Shown here: positions 21,523 to 32,583 of the stretch, piece after piece
How the letters are laid out: every line of letters begins with the position of its first letter
Position numbering within the stretch: position 1 is the first letter of the stretch
Assembly (NCBI GenBank): GCA_034440615.1
Contig: JAOTOM010004956.1
Location: 475,001-539,000 of the forward strand
Direction of reading: 5' to 3'
Length of the DNA stretch: 64,000 nucleotides
Source of the DNA: Ashinkailepas kermadecensis
Taxonomy: Eukaryota > Arthropoda > Thecostraca > Neolepadidae
Made by a program: the position numbers and the translations under genes
Notes under the pieces: model-generated
Told to the model about the DNA's origin: nothing
Databases searched by the model: none
What the model saw: only the letters and a program-made list of their open reading frames with translations

Positions 21523-21833
21523 CATAGCTGTAGCCCCCATGTGTAGCTGTACCCCCTCCCCCATACACACATACACCCAATGTGTATCTGTAGCCTCCCA
21601 TGTGTAGCTGTAGCTCCCATGTGTAGCTGTACCCCCTCCCCCATACACACATACACCCAATGTGTATCTGTAGCCTCCCATGTGTAGCTGTAGCCCCAAT
21701 GTGTAGCTGTAGCTCCCATGTGTAGCTGTAGCTCCCATGTGTAGCTGTAGCTCCCATGTGTAGCTGTAGCCCCAATGTGTAGATGTAGCTCCCATGTGTA
21801 GCTGTAGCCCCAATGTGTAGCTGTAGCCCCCAA
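21523..21833. repeat. Minisatellite, about 19-bp unit (CTCCCATGTGTAGCTGTAG), with an 80-bp duplication
   Basis: The right half is a simple array. The left half holds two copies of a larger block with CCCTCCCCCATACACACATA, starting at about 21540 and 21620. Confidence 0.93.
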
Positions 21834-22156
21834 TTTATTGAGAATGCTCAATTATTTACACCCAGACTGAGATCAACCAGTAACACCTGTGTATGCGGTC
21901 TGAGTACAGTCCTCTATGCACACAGGACCGCTGCAGCCCTCCGATATCGGCATGGCGTGAATTACTTTATCGTAATGTCACTGGAAGCGATGCTGTGTGT
22001 TTTGTATCCTGATGTTGCACGGGAAACCTTCGATCGCGTTCCATTGCTGTGTTTGTGGCGGATTACGTCATCGTTGCTGGAATGATTCTATATTTGGAAA
22101 AGCAGTTGATACGGCGCACGGTGAAAACACGCAGTAACAAATGCTTCTGTTTTCAG
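21834..22156. other. Unannotated 3' end of intron 1
   Basis: No gene or repeat other than the exon 2 acceptor tract at 22142-22156. Confidence 0.5.
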
Positions 22157-22199
22157 GCGCTGGAGAGTCGGGAAAAAGTACAATCGTGAAACAAATGAA
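22157..22199 (+). CDS. Galphao: G protein alpha subunit, Go class: coding exon 2 (P-loop)
   Basis: This 43-base exon is too short for ORF detection. It is preceded by a pyrimidine tract ending TTTTCAG and followed by a GTAAGT donor at 22200. It starts with the last two bases of the Gly40 codon and ends with two bases of the Lys54 codon, so it joins exon 1 and exon 3 in phase. The spliced peptide is GAGESGKSTIVKQMK, residues 40-54. This is the P-loop: Lys46 binds the phosphates of GTP and Ser47 coordinates magnesium. The 43-base length is the invariant second-exon length of Gi/Go genes. No residue of the motif is altered. Intron 1 (2396-22156) is about 19.8 kb. Confidence 0.96.
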
Positions 22200-23237
22200 G
22201 TAAGTACCGGTCGTTTCGACTCGAGTTTAGAATCCTCTCGTCGCAGACGGACCACAGTCACCATCTGTGCGTGTTCCCGGGAATCGAGAGGTCGTATCGC
22301 ACTCTGATGGACCGCTCCTGAACCAGCATGACTTTTGGGCCTGATGAACTATTCCCAACGCGTTGACCAATACTTGGACGAACCGATTTCGCCAGGGGTC
22401 AAAGCGGTTTGTTTTGGACAAAGCTGCACACAATACGGGATAAGACGGGGCCACAGGACTTGTCATCCAGCCATGATTTAAGCAGGATGGATGAGGAAGG
22501 CGATGACAAACAAAACAGATTGTAATGGAGGCAGGCTCCCAATTTTCCGGACGCACTGGTGATATGAAATTGCATTTGGCATGCTGTTTTATATTCGTTA
22601 CAGTTGCAGATTGCGGTCAACGCTAATCACAGTAGGTGCCTGGCAACTCTAAGCTGCTCCAGCATGCAGTTTCGAAACACCTGGTGAGTGAGATACTTAC
22701 ATTCCCCATTTCCTTTTTGTCATCCAATTGTTTATCAAGTTAAGGTATTAATCGCCTATCCATCATGATGCATCCCTCTCCAGCTCGAAAGTTGTAACTT
22801 TGCTGATGCTGATGAATTCCGAAATCGGAGAATCTTGGAGAAAGTTTGGCCGGCAAGGATTAGCTTCATCATACATACACGTTTTCTCAATTTATCGCGA
22901 CGTAATTAAAGTAGTTTGAAGATACCAATAAATTTATCGGGACAAATTTATCGCGACATACGATAATATCGCGATAAATAGTTTTAACTCATCTTCCAAA
23001 AATCTTCTGGGACCAAGGAATAATTATTCATATCGGACAAATCAAGAGAGGCGATGGTGCCTGGCTCCCAATGGCTCAACTGCAATATGCTTCCGGCAAT
23101 TATAATTATCATGAGTAACAATGGAAGCGAAAGTAAAACACATACTACCTTCACTTCCAGCTTCAGATTTCTAATCGCCGGATAATTGGTGCAGTTCCAG
23201 CAATGGGAATCAGAGTATGATTCAATAATTTACCACA
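22200..23237. other. Start of intron 2, with an AT-rich palindromic patch
   Basis: No coding match. At 22890-22980 ATTTATCGCGA occurs twice directly (about 22890 and 22946) and once inverted as TCGCGATAAAT (22969-22979). This may be the relic of a small inverted-repeat element. Confidence 0.4.
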
Positions 23238-23612
23238 CAGGGGCAAGAGGCTTCCTGGGAGCGGCGCCTTTTGCCGGACGGCGGCGCTACATGGTCGGAA
23301 GGGCGGCCCTTGATGCCCGAGGCTGCCGGCTGCTTCCTGGGAGCGGCGCCTTTTGCCGGACGGCGGCGCTACATGGTCGGAAGGGCGGCCCTTGATGCCC
23401 GAGGCTGCCGGCTGCTTCCTGGGAGCGGCGCCTTTTGCCGGACGGCGGCGCTACATGGTCGGAAGGGCGGCCCTTGATGCCCGAGGCTGCCGGCTGCTTC
23501 CTGGGAGCGGCGCCTTTTGCCGGACGGCGGCGCTACATGGTCGGAAGGGCGGCCCTTGATGCCCGAGGCTGCCGGCTGCTTCCTGGTGCGCAGGTGCTTC
23601 CTGGGGCGGAGG
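23238..23612. repeat. Minisatellite, 82-bp unit, about 4.5 nearly identical copies
   Basis: The unit contains GCTTCCTGGGAGCGGCGCCT and GACGGCGGCGCTACATGGTC. An in-unit ATG recurs at 23271, 23353, 23435 and 23517. The copies look identical by eye, so expansion is recent. G runs follow at about 23660-23700. Confidence 0.97.
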
Positions 23613-23929
23613 CGCATTCGGATATTCGCAGAGGGAAGCGGCCGGCCGCCCTCTGGGTGGGGGGGGGCGGGGCCTTTCGTGTTGGCTGGGGGGGGGGGGG
23701 CACCATCTTTCCGACCATGTAGTATACGGGCCTTGCTAGTAAGAGAGGACAGCATACACAAATAATGGTATCCTTTTAGGAGCTCCAGACTATCATTCCA
23801 CCCCGATTCCAATCATTGTCATCTATTAGGCCTATAGTTAGGCCACTATGGAAACAAGGCTTTGAGCTGATTGCGTTCATTGCTCAGCCCCCTCCCCCCG
23901 TCCAGTGGCGTAACCGGGGAGGACAAAGC

Positions 23930-24790
23930 GGGCCATGGAGGGTTTGCGGGAACACCCAGGCGACCCCCGTCAGGGCGCAAGCACACGGGGCCCGCAAAGA
24001 CTCCTGGGCCGACGTGAAGGACCCCTGAACCGACAAAAGGGCCCCGGGCTGACGGAGAGGGTTCCGGGGTCCATGGAGAGGGCCCCGAGTCAACGGAGAG
24101 TCCCCACAGGCAGCTGTTGAAGGCCCGCCCTGGAATGGGCCAACGTTGAAGGCTTCTAGGTCGACAGAGGGGCCCCGCATCGTTGGAACGGTCCCGGGGC
24201 CACGGGGAGCCCTTGGTCGACGGAGAGAGCCCCGGATCGACGGAGGAAGACCCGAGCCAATACGAAGGCTCCCTAGGTTGACTGCGGGATCCAAGCCGAG
24301 GAAAGGGCCCTTGACCTGATGGAGGGGTCCAAACTTTTGGAAAGGGGCCTCCGGCCTGACGGAAAAGGCCTTGAGTTGTTAATAATTGCCGGACAGGACC
24401 TCAGCCTTCAAGCCATCAGAAGAGACCCCTGGGCGGACGGATGGGGCCCAAGACGTACAAGGGATCTTGACCTGATGCAGGGAACCCAAGCTGTTTACTG
24501 AGGGTCTCCGACCGGATGGAGAGAGCCCTAAGCCGTGAAGGAGGGCACCTGAGCCGACAGAGAGGGCTACTACCAGCGGGAGAACCCCTGACCGTCGGAG
24601 AGGACCCAGATCAGGTATGAAGGGTACCTGAGCCGACGCCGCAAATGGGGCGTCCGCTGATGGAGGAGGCCCAAGCTGTTGAAAGAGGGGCCACCGACCG
24701 GAGGGAGGGCCCTGTGAAAGAGGGTCCCTGAACCGACGTAGGGGACCTATGAGTCGACGGAGCGGGCCCCGAGCTAGACGTGCGGGCCAC
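23930..24790. repeat. Old, heavily diverged GC-rich tandem repeat, about 20-30 bp
   Basis: Loose recurrences of GACGGAGAGGGCCCCGAG-like units (for example near 24055, 24075, 24225 and 24535) continue weakly to about 25090. No frame in it looks like a gene. Confidence 0.6.
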
Positions 24791-25090
24791 TGGATCAGCT
24801 TTAGCTCACGTTGATGGAAACGGGCCCAGAGCTGACAGCGGGCATCAGGCCGAGGAAGAAGCCCGAGCCATGCAGATGGCCCGGACCGAAGTGGAGGGTT
24901 CTTGGTGCGACATAAAGGGCATCTGAGCTCATGGAGCGACCTGGGATATAAAAAAGCAGTAGCATAGACAATGGGGAGGAAGTGAAGGGGCAGCCACCCC
25001 CTGGCGGGCCCGAGGGAGAACTCCAGGCGACCGCCTTGTGGGACGCCTGAAGAGGCCTAGTGGGGGGGGGGACAAAGAGGGCCCCTGAGA

Positions 25091-26797
25091 GCCAGCGAGG
25101 GCTGGACTGGAATTCTGAGGTTGAGAGGGCCCCCAATAGATGAACCATGACCTCTGAGAAGGAACGATTCCATGTGTGCTGGTGATTGCTGTGACAAATA
25201 CTGAGGGCCAATTTCAGAGCTAGAGTGTTCTTCAAAAGAGCTGTTGATGACTGAAGCGTTTTTGTACGCCATTTTACATTGTCCCCCACCTCCTCCAACC
25301 GGTCCTTTTGGGTCCACCCCTGCTCCCACCCACAGACACATTGCCTTGTTTCCGCGTGCTGATGCAGTTTTGTACACTTTTCACGGGGCACGTGTCCATG
25401 CAATGCTCGATTGTGGCCACCCGACGGTAAAGTCTTTCAATACTCTTGACTCAGCCAATTTCATGGACATAATCGGCCATCATAACCCAACCTCTTTTGT
25501 AAGCCGACACCTCTACTTTTCCGCCAATGTTCGCAGCCTTGTCTGCCATTGCTGCGCTCTTGAGTGGAGTTGCCGTATTTTTGCATCACCATTCGTCTCA
25601 TAAGTTGAATGCTAAGTCAAGTCAAGTCAACAGGAACAAATTATGGAGCCTCCATCGTCAGTCACAATCTTTCGAGGGTCCAATTACAGCAAATTTAATT
25701 GATGCTTGTGATTCAGGAGGCCGCCTACGTGACTGAATTAGGAAAATCAAAATTTTAATCGATGTTTCGTCTTTTCGTCTTTTGGGGCACATTTGCCTTC
25801 CGGACCCATGGATAAGGGAAATTGCAGTTGAACGTGCCGAAGAATAGAACATATTGGACGTGGGATTCGATAGGTGATTAAGCATGATTACTAAACTTTC
25901 AAATTGACTTCGTCTCCCAGTTCGCTTCTCCCTTGCAGTTTGAAGCCCAAGCTGTTCTCAGGTGGAGCCGTGACAGCTTATTCGCGGGCCGCTTGCACTA
26001 CGCTACTTGAGAAGCACTAATAATGTCTTAAAAGTGCCATTGCTTTAGGAAGTCTGGAGTCCAGCCGTACCTCTCGTTGGTCGAGCAGACAAACTTCAAA
26101 GTTCTGGCGCGCAGCAGCGTTAACAGGCAGCGTGGTAATGGGCGCTTCCGCACAGTGATACTGTACCGCGGGACACCAGAGCACGCCGGCACAGGCTATC
26201 TGAAAAATCCTCAGTAATGGTAGGCTGAAATATCGCAAAATTAACGAGAATGCAGGGGCTACGCCAAAGGGGATGGGACAGGGGAACATATCCCACCCAG
26301 CATTTCCGGGGCTTAGCATTATGTCAATGGACGCCGTGGAACAATTCGAGACAAAAGGCCCGATTCCTCCCCCTCCTAAACTTTTAGACCGTTGCGGAGC
26401 GCTTGGCAGCTTGGTAGTTCCAGCGACAGAATATCTGATGAATTGCTTTTAGATTATTTTGATCCTTTGTGAGCGTCGCTCCGTTTTTGGACGAAGCCAT
26501 TTGGCTGCTTTGACACCTATAGTGTGCATTATTCTGTGCAAGCCATATCCTCAGGTAATTGGTTGCACAATTTTGATCAGGTGTCTGTCTACAAGTATAG
26601 CGCACTATAACACGGGGAACTTCAGTCTCCTCTACGTTAAGGAAGAACGTCATCACAGCGAGTAGCTATATTTTTAGCCAGTGGGATACCAATGCACAAT
26701 GCGAACAATGGGAGTGGCTGTAGCTTTAACCTCGAGGTCACCTGCTTTCAATGCACCCAGCAGCACGCACTATAGCTGATGCGCATCCACTGCACGA
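25091..26797. other. Unannotated intron sequence
   Basis: Several short frames on both strands, none recognised, and no tandem array. Confidence 0.5.
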
Positions 26798-27079
26798 ATA
26801 AATGACAGCCGTCCAGCGGGCTGTCCCCCCCCAGCTCGTTTCGCCGCTGTTAGCCAGACAGCTAGCCAGATAAATGACAACCGTCCAGCGGGCTGTCCCC
26901 CCCCAGCTCGTCTCGCCACTGCTAGCCAGACAGCTAGCCAGATAAATGACAACCGTCCAGCGGGCTGTCCCCCCCAGCTCGTCTCGCCACTGCTAGCCAG
27001 ACAGCTAGCCAGATAAATGACAACCGTCCAGCGGGCTGTCCCCCCCCCCAGCTCGTCTCGCCGCTGCTAGCCAGACAGG
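26798..27079. repeat. Minisatellite, 72-bp unit, about 4 copies
   Basis: Copies start at 26798, 26870, 26942 and 27013 with ATAAATGACA and contain GTCCAGCGGGCTGTCCCC. They differ mainly in C-run length and a few bases. Confidence 0.95.
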
Positions 27080-27427
27080 ACAGGCCGTCAATACCCTGAA
27101 TAGGTCTAGCTCCTCGCCATATGTATGGTCTCGAATGAAAATAATTTCCGGCACATACTGATCAGTTCCTCTCATTGCGATTCGCATAGCGGACCAGGAT
27201 GTTGGCCACCGTACAGAAGTTGCCTATGAGAGATCGTGCATATGCATATAGAAGTCATGCTCTATCGCAAAGAAGTTGTGGCAGCGCTGCTCATCCCTGG
27301 TCTGTACGCCACAAAGCTGTATGCGAGTCGATGCCAGTTGATTTTAAAACCTCAGTGCACCATTCATACATTCGTCGTTTCACCATGGTAGACAGTTCTA
27401 CGATGGCATAAGTTAGTTCTAACTTAC

Positions 27428-28370
27428 GCCATCGGATCACTACGGACTACATCAGAGGGACCTGACGCTATCCACAATGCCACGCTGAAGCGTCTCCCGC
27501 CTGCGCTCTTGTCTCACTGCTTTCCTCTTTCAATTCACTGTGGCTCGGTGGCCGGTTTCCCTCCTCTTGGCGGGAAGCCATTGTAATCCCTATTGTGAAA
27601 CCGCGAAAGGCTGACCGTGACCCACTACATCGTCGCCCCTTCTCGCTGACCGTGACCCACTACATCGTCGCCCCTTCTCGCTGACCGTGACCCACTACAT
27701 CATCGCCCTTCTCGCTGACCGTGACCCACTACATCGTCGCCCTTCTCGCTGACCGCGACCCACTACATCGTCGCCCCTTTCGCTGACCGCGACCTACTAC
27801 ATCATCGCCCCTTTCGCTGACCGTGACCCACTACATCGTCGCCCCTTCTCGCTGACCGTGACCCACTACATCGTCGCCCCTTCTCGCTGATCGTGACCCA
27901 CTACATCGTCGCCCCTTTCGCTGACCGTGACCCACTACATCGTCGCCCCTTCTCGCTGACCGTGACCCACTACATCGTCGCCCCTTCTCGCTGACCGTGA
28001 CCCACTACATCGTCGCCCCTTCTCGCTGACCGTGACCCACTACATCGTCGCCCCTTCTCGCTGACCGTGACCCACTACATCGTCGCCCCTTCTCGCTGGC
28101 AGCGTGCTTTTGTAAGCTCATGGAACGAATGGTAAATGTTCGCTTCAGCTGGTTTCTCGAAAAAGAAGGCATCCTCACAAGCTCTCAATGTGGGTTGAGG
28201 AAGAATCGTGGCGCTATAGATCACGTTCTACGACTAGACACAGTAATAAAACAAAACTTCATGCAAAATAGGCACGTGGGAACAATTTTCGTCAACACAG
28301 AAGCTGTTTATGTTTCCGTGTGGCGGTACGGGATACTCAAGAGATTGTGGAACAACGGGATACGCGAACC
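27428..28370 (+). pseudogene. Jockey-type LINE reverse transcriptase fragment with an internal minisatellite
   Basis: The plus-strand frames encode SEGPDAIHNATLKRLPPALL, then after a frameshift GRFPSSWREAIVIPIVKPRK, ADRDPLHRRPFSLT, the 35-bp array, CKLMERMVNVRFSWFLEKEG, SSQCGLRKNRGAIDHVLRLD and HVGTIFVNTEAVYVSVWRYG. These follow the jockey/tick-barnacle-type RT order WREAIVIPIPKPGK, NYRPISLTSCLCKxMERMV, QCGFRxGRSTxDHLxRLE and FFDLEKAYDTTWRYGIL. The motif A Asp is lost (the FDLEKAYD equivalent reads VNTEAVYV), so it is dead. It breaks off after WNNGIREP, where LINE ORF1 sequence begins. Confidence 0.82.
27610..28096. repeat. Minisatellite, 35-bp unit, about 14 copies, inside the RT fragment
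   Basis: The unit contains GCTGACCGTGACCCACTACA and TCGTCGCCCCTTCTC, with a few 34-base units. The first unit reads in frame as ADRDPLHRRPFSL, the RT block YRPISLT. The last unit runs into CTGGCAGCGTGCTTTTGTAAG, encoding the expected next residues (LAACFCK). The array therefore expanded from RT codons. Confidence 0.95.
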
Positions 28371-30700
28371 TATCGCAACCAGTAACTTCATCTTAACACC
28401 TCGCATGACCGATCTTCCAAAGTTCATCTTCGTCGGATTTATCCGCGCGAAGGTTCGTGTAGTTGTCCCCAACCCGATGAGATGTTTTCGGTGTTCCCGT
28501 TTTGGACACGCGTCGCAGCACTGTCGAAACCGCGAGACATGTGGTAGATGTGGCTCAGCGGCGCATGTTGGAGACAAATGCGAAGCGGAGAGTCCAAACT
28601 GCTCCACCTGTGGCCACGTGTCGCGGACCAAAGACCGCGCACTGCTCAGGACAGTTTTTGTCAAATTTTCCTTACAGAGGAGATAGTTGCGAACAATTTA
28701 CCAAAAAGATCACATTTCTGGAGGCGCATGAGCTCTACGAGGGAGCTCACCCAAGGGTGTATGCAGCTAAGGTACAACCTAACTCTATAATCGCACAATA
28801 GACTCGGGGGAAATCTCTGATAGGTCTCCAACACACACAGCCCATCAAGGATTCTGAGCTGATTGTTAACTTGCCATCCTTCTACGTTCTTTTGGAGTGC
28901 CCCTTGCATCGCCCGAGGGCAGCCAAACCAAAACGACACCGAAGCGACCGAAGTACCACCTGCCACGAGTGGATGCGTCGTTAACCCATCAGTGGCATCC
29001 CGATTAACGTCGGAGGGTAGGGGGTGGGACTCATGTTCAATGCTCTGAGAGGTCTGCTCGGTCTTCTCTACACTATCCTAGCGCCTCCCCATCTACCACC
29101 TCCCCATCTACCGCCTCCCCATCTACCACCTCCCCATCTACCGCCTCCCCATATACCACCTCACCATCTACCACCTCCCCATCTACCACCTCCCTATCTA
29201 CCACCTCCCCATCTACCACCTCCCCATCTACCACCTCGCCATCTACCACCTCCCCATATACCACCTCACCATCTACCACCTCATCCCCATCTACCACCTC
29301 CCTATCTACCACCTCCCCATCTACCACCTCCCCATCTACCACCTCGCCATCTACCACCTCCCCATCTACCACCTCCCTATCTACCGCCTCGCCATCTACC
29401 ACCTCCCCATCTACCACCTCCCCATCTACCACCTCGCCATCTACCACCTCCCCATCTACCACCTCCCCATCTACGACCTCCCCATCTACCACCTCCCCAT
29501 CTACCACCTCCCCATCTACCACCTCCCCATCTACCACCTCCCTATCTACCGCCTCGCCATCTACCACCTCGCCTCCCCATCTACCACCTCCCCATCTACC
29601 GCCTCCCCATCTACCACCTCCCCATCTACCACCTCCCCATCTACCGCCTCCCCATCTACCACCTCCCCATCTACCACCTCCCCATCTACCACCTCCCCAT
29701 CTACCACCTCCCCATCTACCACCTCCCCATCTATCACCTCCACATCTACCACCTCCCCATCTACCACCTCCCCATCTACCACCTCCCCATCTACCGCCTC
29801 CCCATATACAACCTCCCCATCTACCACCTCCCCATCTACCACCTCCCCATCTACCACCTCCCCATCTACCGCCTCCCCATCTACCACCTCGCCTCCCCAT
29901 CTACCACCTCCCCATCTACCGCCTCCCCATATACCACCTCCCCATCTACCACCTCCCCATCTACCACCTCCCCATCTACCACCTCCCCATCTACCGCCTC
30001 CCCATATACCACCTCCCCATCTACTACCTCCCCATCTACCGCCTCCCCATATACCACCTCCCCATCTCCCACCTCCCCATCTCCCACCTCCCCATCTACC
30101 ACCTCCCCATCTACCACCTCCCCATCTATCACCTCCACATCTACCACCTCCCCATCGACCACCTCCCCATCTACCACCTCCCCATCTACCACCTCGCCTA
30201 CCTTCAAATCAACACCTGCCGCTTCCCATCCGCCCTCCAACCTCCCCTCGCCTCCAACGCCCATCTTTCCTCCAAATCCATCCTCTCCGCCTCCTCTCTT
30301 TCCGAACCTCCTACCCTTCCCGTGAGCCAGGCCTCACCTCCACCATCAATTTCTACTTCTGAACCTGCATCAAGGCCCAGGCGAAGGGCCGCCAAGCTGC
30401 TGACAAGCTCCTCCCCCAAGGCCGGCCACGCCACCGCTGCGAAGGCGAGTGGAGGGACCGGAGGAAACTCCGACTGTCTCAACGAAATCAACCCTCCCCC
30501 ACCTCCGGCCCAGATGGGGCCCAGGAACGAGGCCAACCTTCGGCTGGCTCTCCACCCGGACAGGGATCACGGCGCTCCCGCCCGAGGACTCAGTCCGGTG
30601 GACCTAGCGTAGGTGGGCCCTCCCAGTCACCGGCAGTCCCGTCGTTCGGGTGGAGGACGGAAGCTAAGTTTTAAATCGCACGCATTTTTTTTTATCCTAG
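28371..30700 (+). pseudogene. Jockey-type LINE ORF1 (gag-like) fragment with zinc knuckles and a minisatellite
   Basis: The frame encodes NFILTPRMTDLPKFIFVGF, VPNPMRCFRCSRFGHASQHC and CGRCGSAAHVGDKC, then CSTCGHVSRTKD. This gives two CX2CX4HX4C zinc knuckles (28483-28524 and 28540-28581) and a partial third, as in the nucleic-acid-binding ORF1 of jockey-like LINEs. A further frame gives KITFLEAHELYEGAHPRVYA, similar to the segment after the knuckles. The Ser/Thr/Pro-rich tail has become a 15-bp array (29076-30194). After it come HPPSNLPSPPTPIFPPNPSS and EPASRPRRRAAKLLTSSS, a basic tail of the kind that ends such proteins. The N-terminus is missing and there are frameshifts. Confidence 0.72.
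29076..30194. repeat. Minisatellite, 15-bp unit (CCACCTCCCCATCTA), about 74 copies
   Basis: The unit is almost uniform, with CCGCCTCC, ATATACC and CTCGCC variants. Frame changes at extra CTCGCCTCCCC insertions give PSTTS, PPHLP and PIYHL readings. The 433-residue plus frame and the DGEVV minus frames are artefacts, although the array sits within a former ORF1. Confidence 0.97.
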
Positions 30701-30789
30701 TCACTCTTAGTCTTCATGTAATTTAATTCATGTAATGCTATCGTCATGCATGCTTTACCCTGGTATTTCAAGTAACGACGTGACACTAC

Positions 30790-31440
30790 TCACCACATGA
30801 GACCATGGATTCCAAGGTTCTACAACGGAACGTATCTAGTTTTGGGGTGAATTCTGCTGATTCGCAGATGCCTTTATTGTATCACATCCCTCTCGCTGTG
30901 TGCTTACAGGAGACAAGACTATCAGATGCGCACCCGATGAATGTGTGCCACTACACAGGAGCCCGTCGTGACCTACCGACATCAGTACTGTCACATGGTG
31001 GCGTTGTGCCTTTATACACATCTCTGTTCCCTTTAGGATGCTCAATATGTCCCCCGTGGGATGCTCATAATAAATGCCACACTGTAGGCTGTAGCCCTTT
31101 CGCATTGACATCGGGAGAATATGGATTACTTTTGTATCCATATCTTTCCACCGCCAGGGGAAAGATATGTAGTCTTTCCACCGTCGGGTATTTCCATGCC
31201 TCCCTGTCGGAGGCATGTAAACACTTTTACAGCAGTTTCTTACCTCGGTCAAGCTTATCGATGATTTTAACTGTCACAGTGCGGTCTGGGGATGCGCATC
31301 ATTCAGCAGGAAAGTCAGACAGCGAGAGGATCTTATTCACCTACACAGCCTCATTTCTGTAAACACTGCACACCACACGCATTTACAACTACACCCGGTA
31401 AGCGATCAGCTGGATCTTGTCAATACCAGACAGTGACGAT
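30790..31440 (+). pseudogene. Jockey-type LINE ORF2 endonuclease fragment
   Basis: The frame from 30805 encodes MDSKVLQRNVSSFGVN, HIPLAVCLQETRLSDAHPMN and HYTGARRDLPTS, then SHGGVVPLYTSLFP. This matches the start of jockey ORF2 (LQWNVRSF, LAVCLQETxL, HYTGYRRD, SGGVALFT), including the catalytic Glu of LQET. After frameshifts another frame reads LIDDFNCHSAVWGCA, a decayed GDFNxHxxxWG, then LIHLHSLISVN and SDQLDLVNTRQ. It follows the ORF1 remnant in the correct ORF1-ORF2 order, then stops, and repeats begin. The matching RT part lies upstream, not downstream. Confidence 0.8.
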
Positions 31441-31600
31441 CGTGGCGGCCGGGTGGCGGCGGAGCAGGTGACCAGCTGCTTCCCGTCAATGTCGGGTAGT
31501 GACGATCGTGATACCGGGGTGGCGGAGGAACAGGCGATTGGCAGGTACCGGGTAGTGACGATCGTGATACCCGGGTGGTGGCGGAGCAGGTGGTTCAGCC
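31425..31600. repeat. Diverged tandem repeat around TAGTGACGATCGTGATACC, about 70-bp spacing
   Basis: Three related blocks (near 31431, 31495 and 31552) share GTGACGATCGTG and GGTGGCGGAGCAGGTG-like segments. Confidence 0.75.
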
Positions 31601-31704
31601 GGCGGCGGCACGTGCTGAATTCAGCTGAATTTGGCCGACGGTGGCTGACCAGAGGAGCACCGCGTGCATAATTCAGTCGGCGGTCGGCCGGCGCCGGCTG
31701 CCTT

Positions 31705-32086
31705 AAGTATTGGTGGTCACCGCTGTATCGATCACACGACTGGCAGTCGGCGCGTCGCGACACCGCCAGCCTGTCACTGGTGTCACTGGTGGTCACCGCT
31801 GTATCCATCACACGACTGGCAGTCGGCGCGTCGCGACACCGCCAGCCTGTCACTGGTGTCACTGGTGGTCACCGCTGTATCGATCACACGACTGGCAGTC
31901 GGCGCGTCGCGGCACCGCCAGCCTGTCACTGGTGTCACTGGTGGTCACTGCTGTATCGATCACACGACTGGCAGTCGGCGCGTCGCGACACCGCCAGCCT
32001 GTCACTGGTGTCACTGGTGGTCACTGCTGTATCCGTCACACGACTGGCAGTCGGCGCGTCGCGGCACCGCCAGTCTGTAACTGGTG
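31705..32086. repeat. Minisatellite, 76-bp unit, about 5 copies
   Basis: GTATC marks successive units at 31725, 31801, 31877, 31953 and 32029. The unit contains CACACGACTGGCAGTCGGCG. Since 76 is not a multiple of 3, the frames rotate. Confidence 0.96.
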
Positions 32087-32252
32087 TCACTGGACGGTGG
32101 TCACTGATGTCATCGGACAGTGTCACTGGTGTCACCGGACAGTGTCACCGTCGTCACCGGACAGTGTCACTGATGTCACCGGACAGTGTCACTGGTGTCA
32201 CTGGTGTCACCGGACAGTGTCACTGGTGTCACCGGACAGTGTCACTGGACAT
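32087..32252. repeat. Minisatellite, about 22-bp unit (GTCACTGGTGTCACCGGACA)
   Basis: Units of about 12 to 22 bases built from GTCACTGGT and GTCACCGGACAGT. GTCACTGGT is shared with the neighbouring 76-bp array, so one may derive from the other. Confidence 0.9.
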
Positions 32253-32333
32253 CTGACCGGGTCAGACGGCCAGACCCGCCATCTGACCCGGTCAGTCACC
32301 GGGGAGTCACCCGCGCACCCCCTGAACTAAGTC

Positions 32334-32424
32334 AGCCGGCACGTGTCCCGTTCCAGCCGGCACGTGTCCCGTTCCAGCCGGCACGTGTCCCGCTCCAGCC
32401 GGCACGTGTCGCGCTCCAGCCGGT
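32334..32424. repeat. Minisatellite, 21-bp unit (AGCCGGCACGTGTCCCGTTC), about 4.3 copies
   Basis: Each unit carries the E-box CACGTG. Confidence 0.94.
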
Positions 32425-32583
32425 CATTTCTTTGGCGTGTGGTCGATGCGCCCCGAATAGTCCTTCAATACTGAAGGAGCGCGTTACAATGTGGCCGAAA
32501 TAGTGGTGTCGTCGAGCGGCAACTCGGCGCCACGTGCGTGACAAGGGGCACATGGTGCGTGTCTGGGGCGTGTGCTGGTCCCC

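Noticed and set aside
23271..23722. Repeated ATG-start frames MPDGGATWSEGRPLMPEA
   Set aside because: They recur every 82 bases and are the same minisatellite unit in rotating frames.
29024..30325. 433-residue proline/threonine-rich frame as a mucin-like gene
   Set aside because: It switches frame inside the repeat, has no signal peptide and lies between LINE ORF1 and ORF2 remains. It is kept only as a minisatellite in a dead ORF1.
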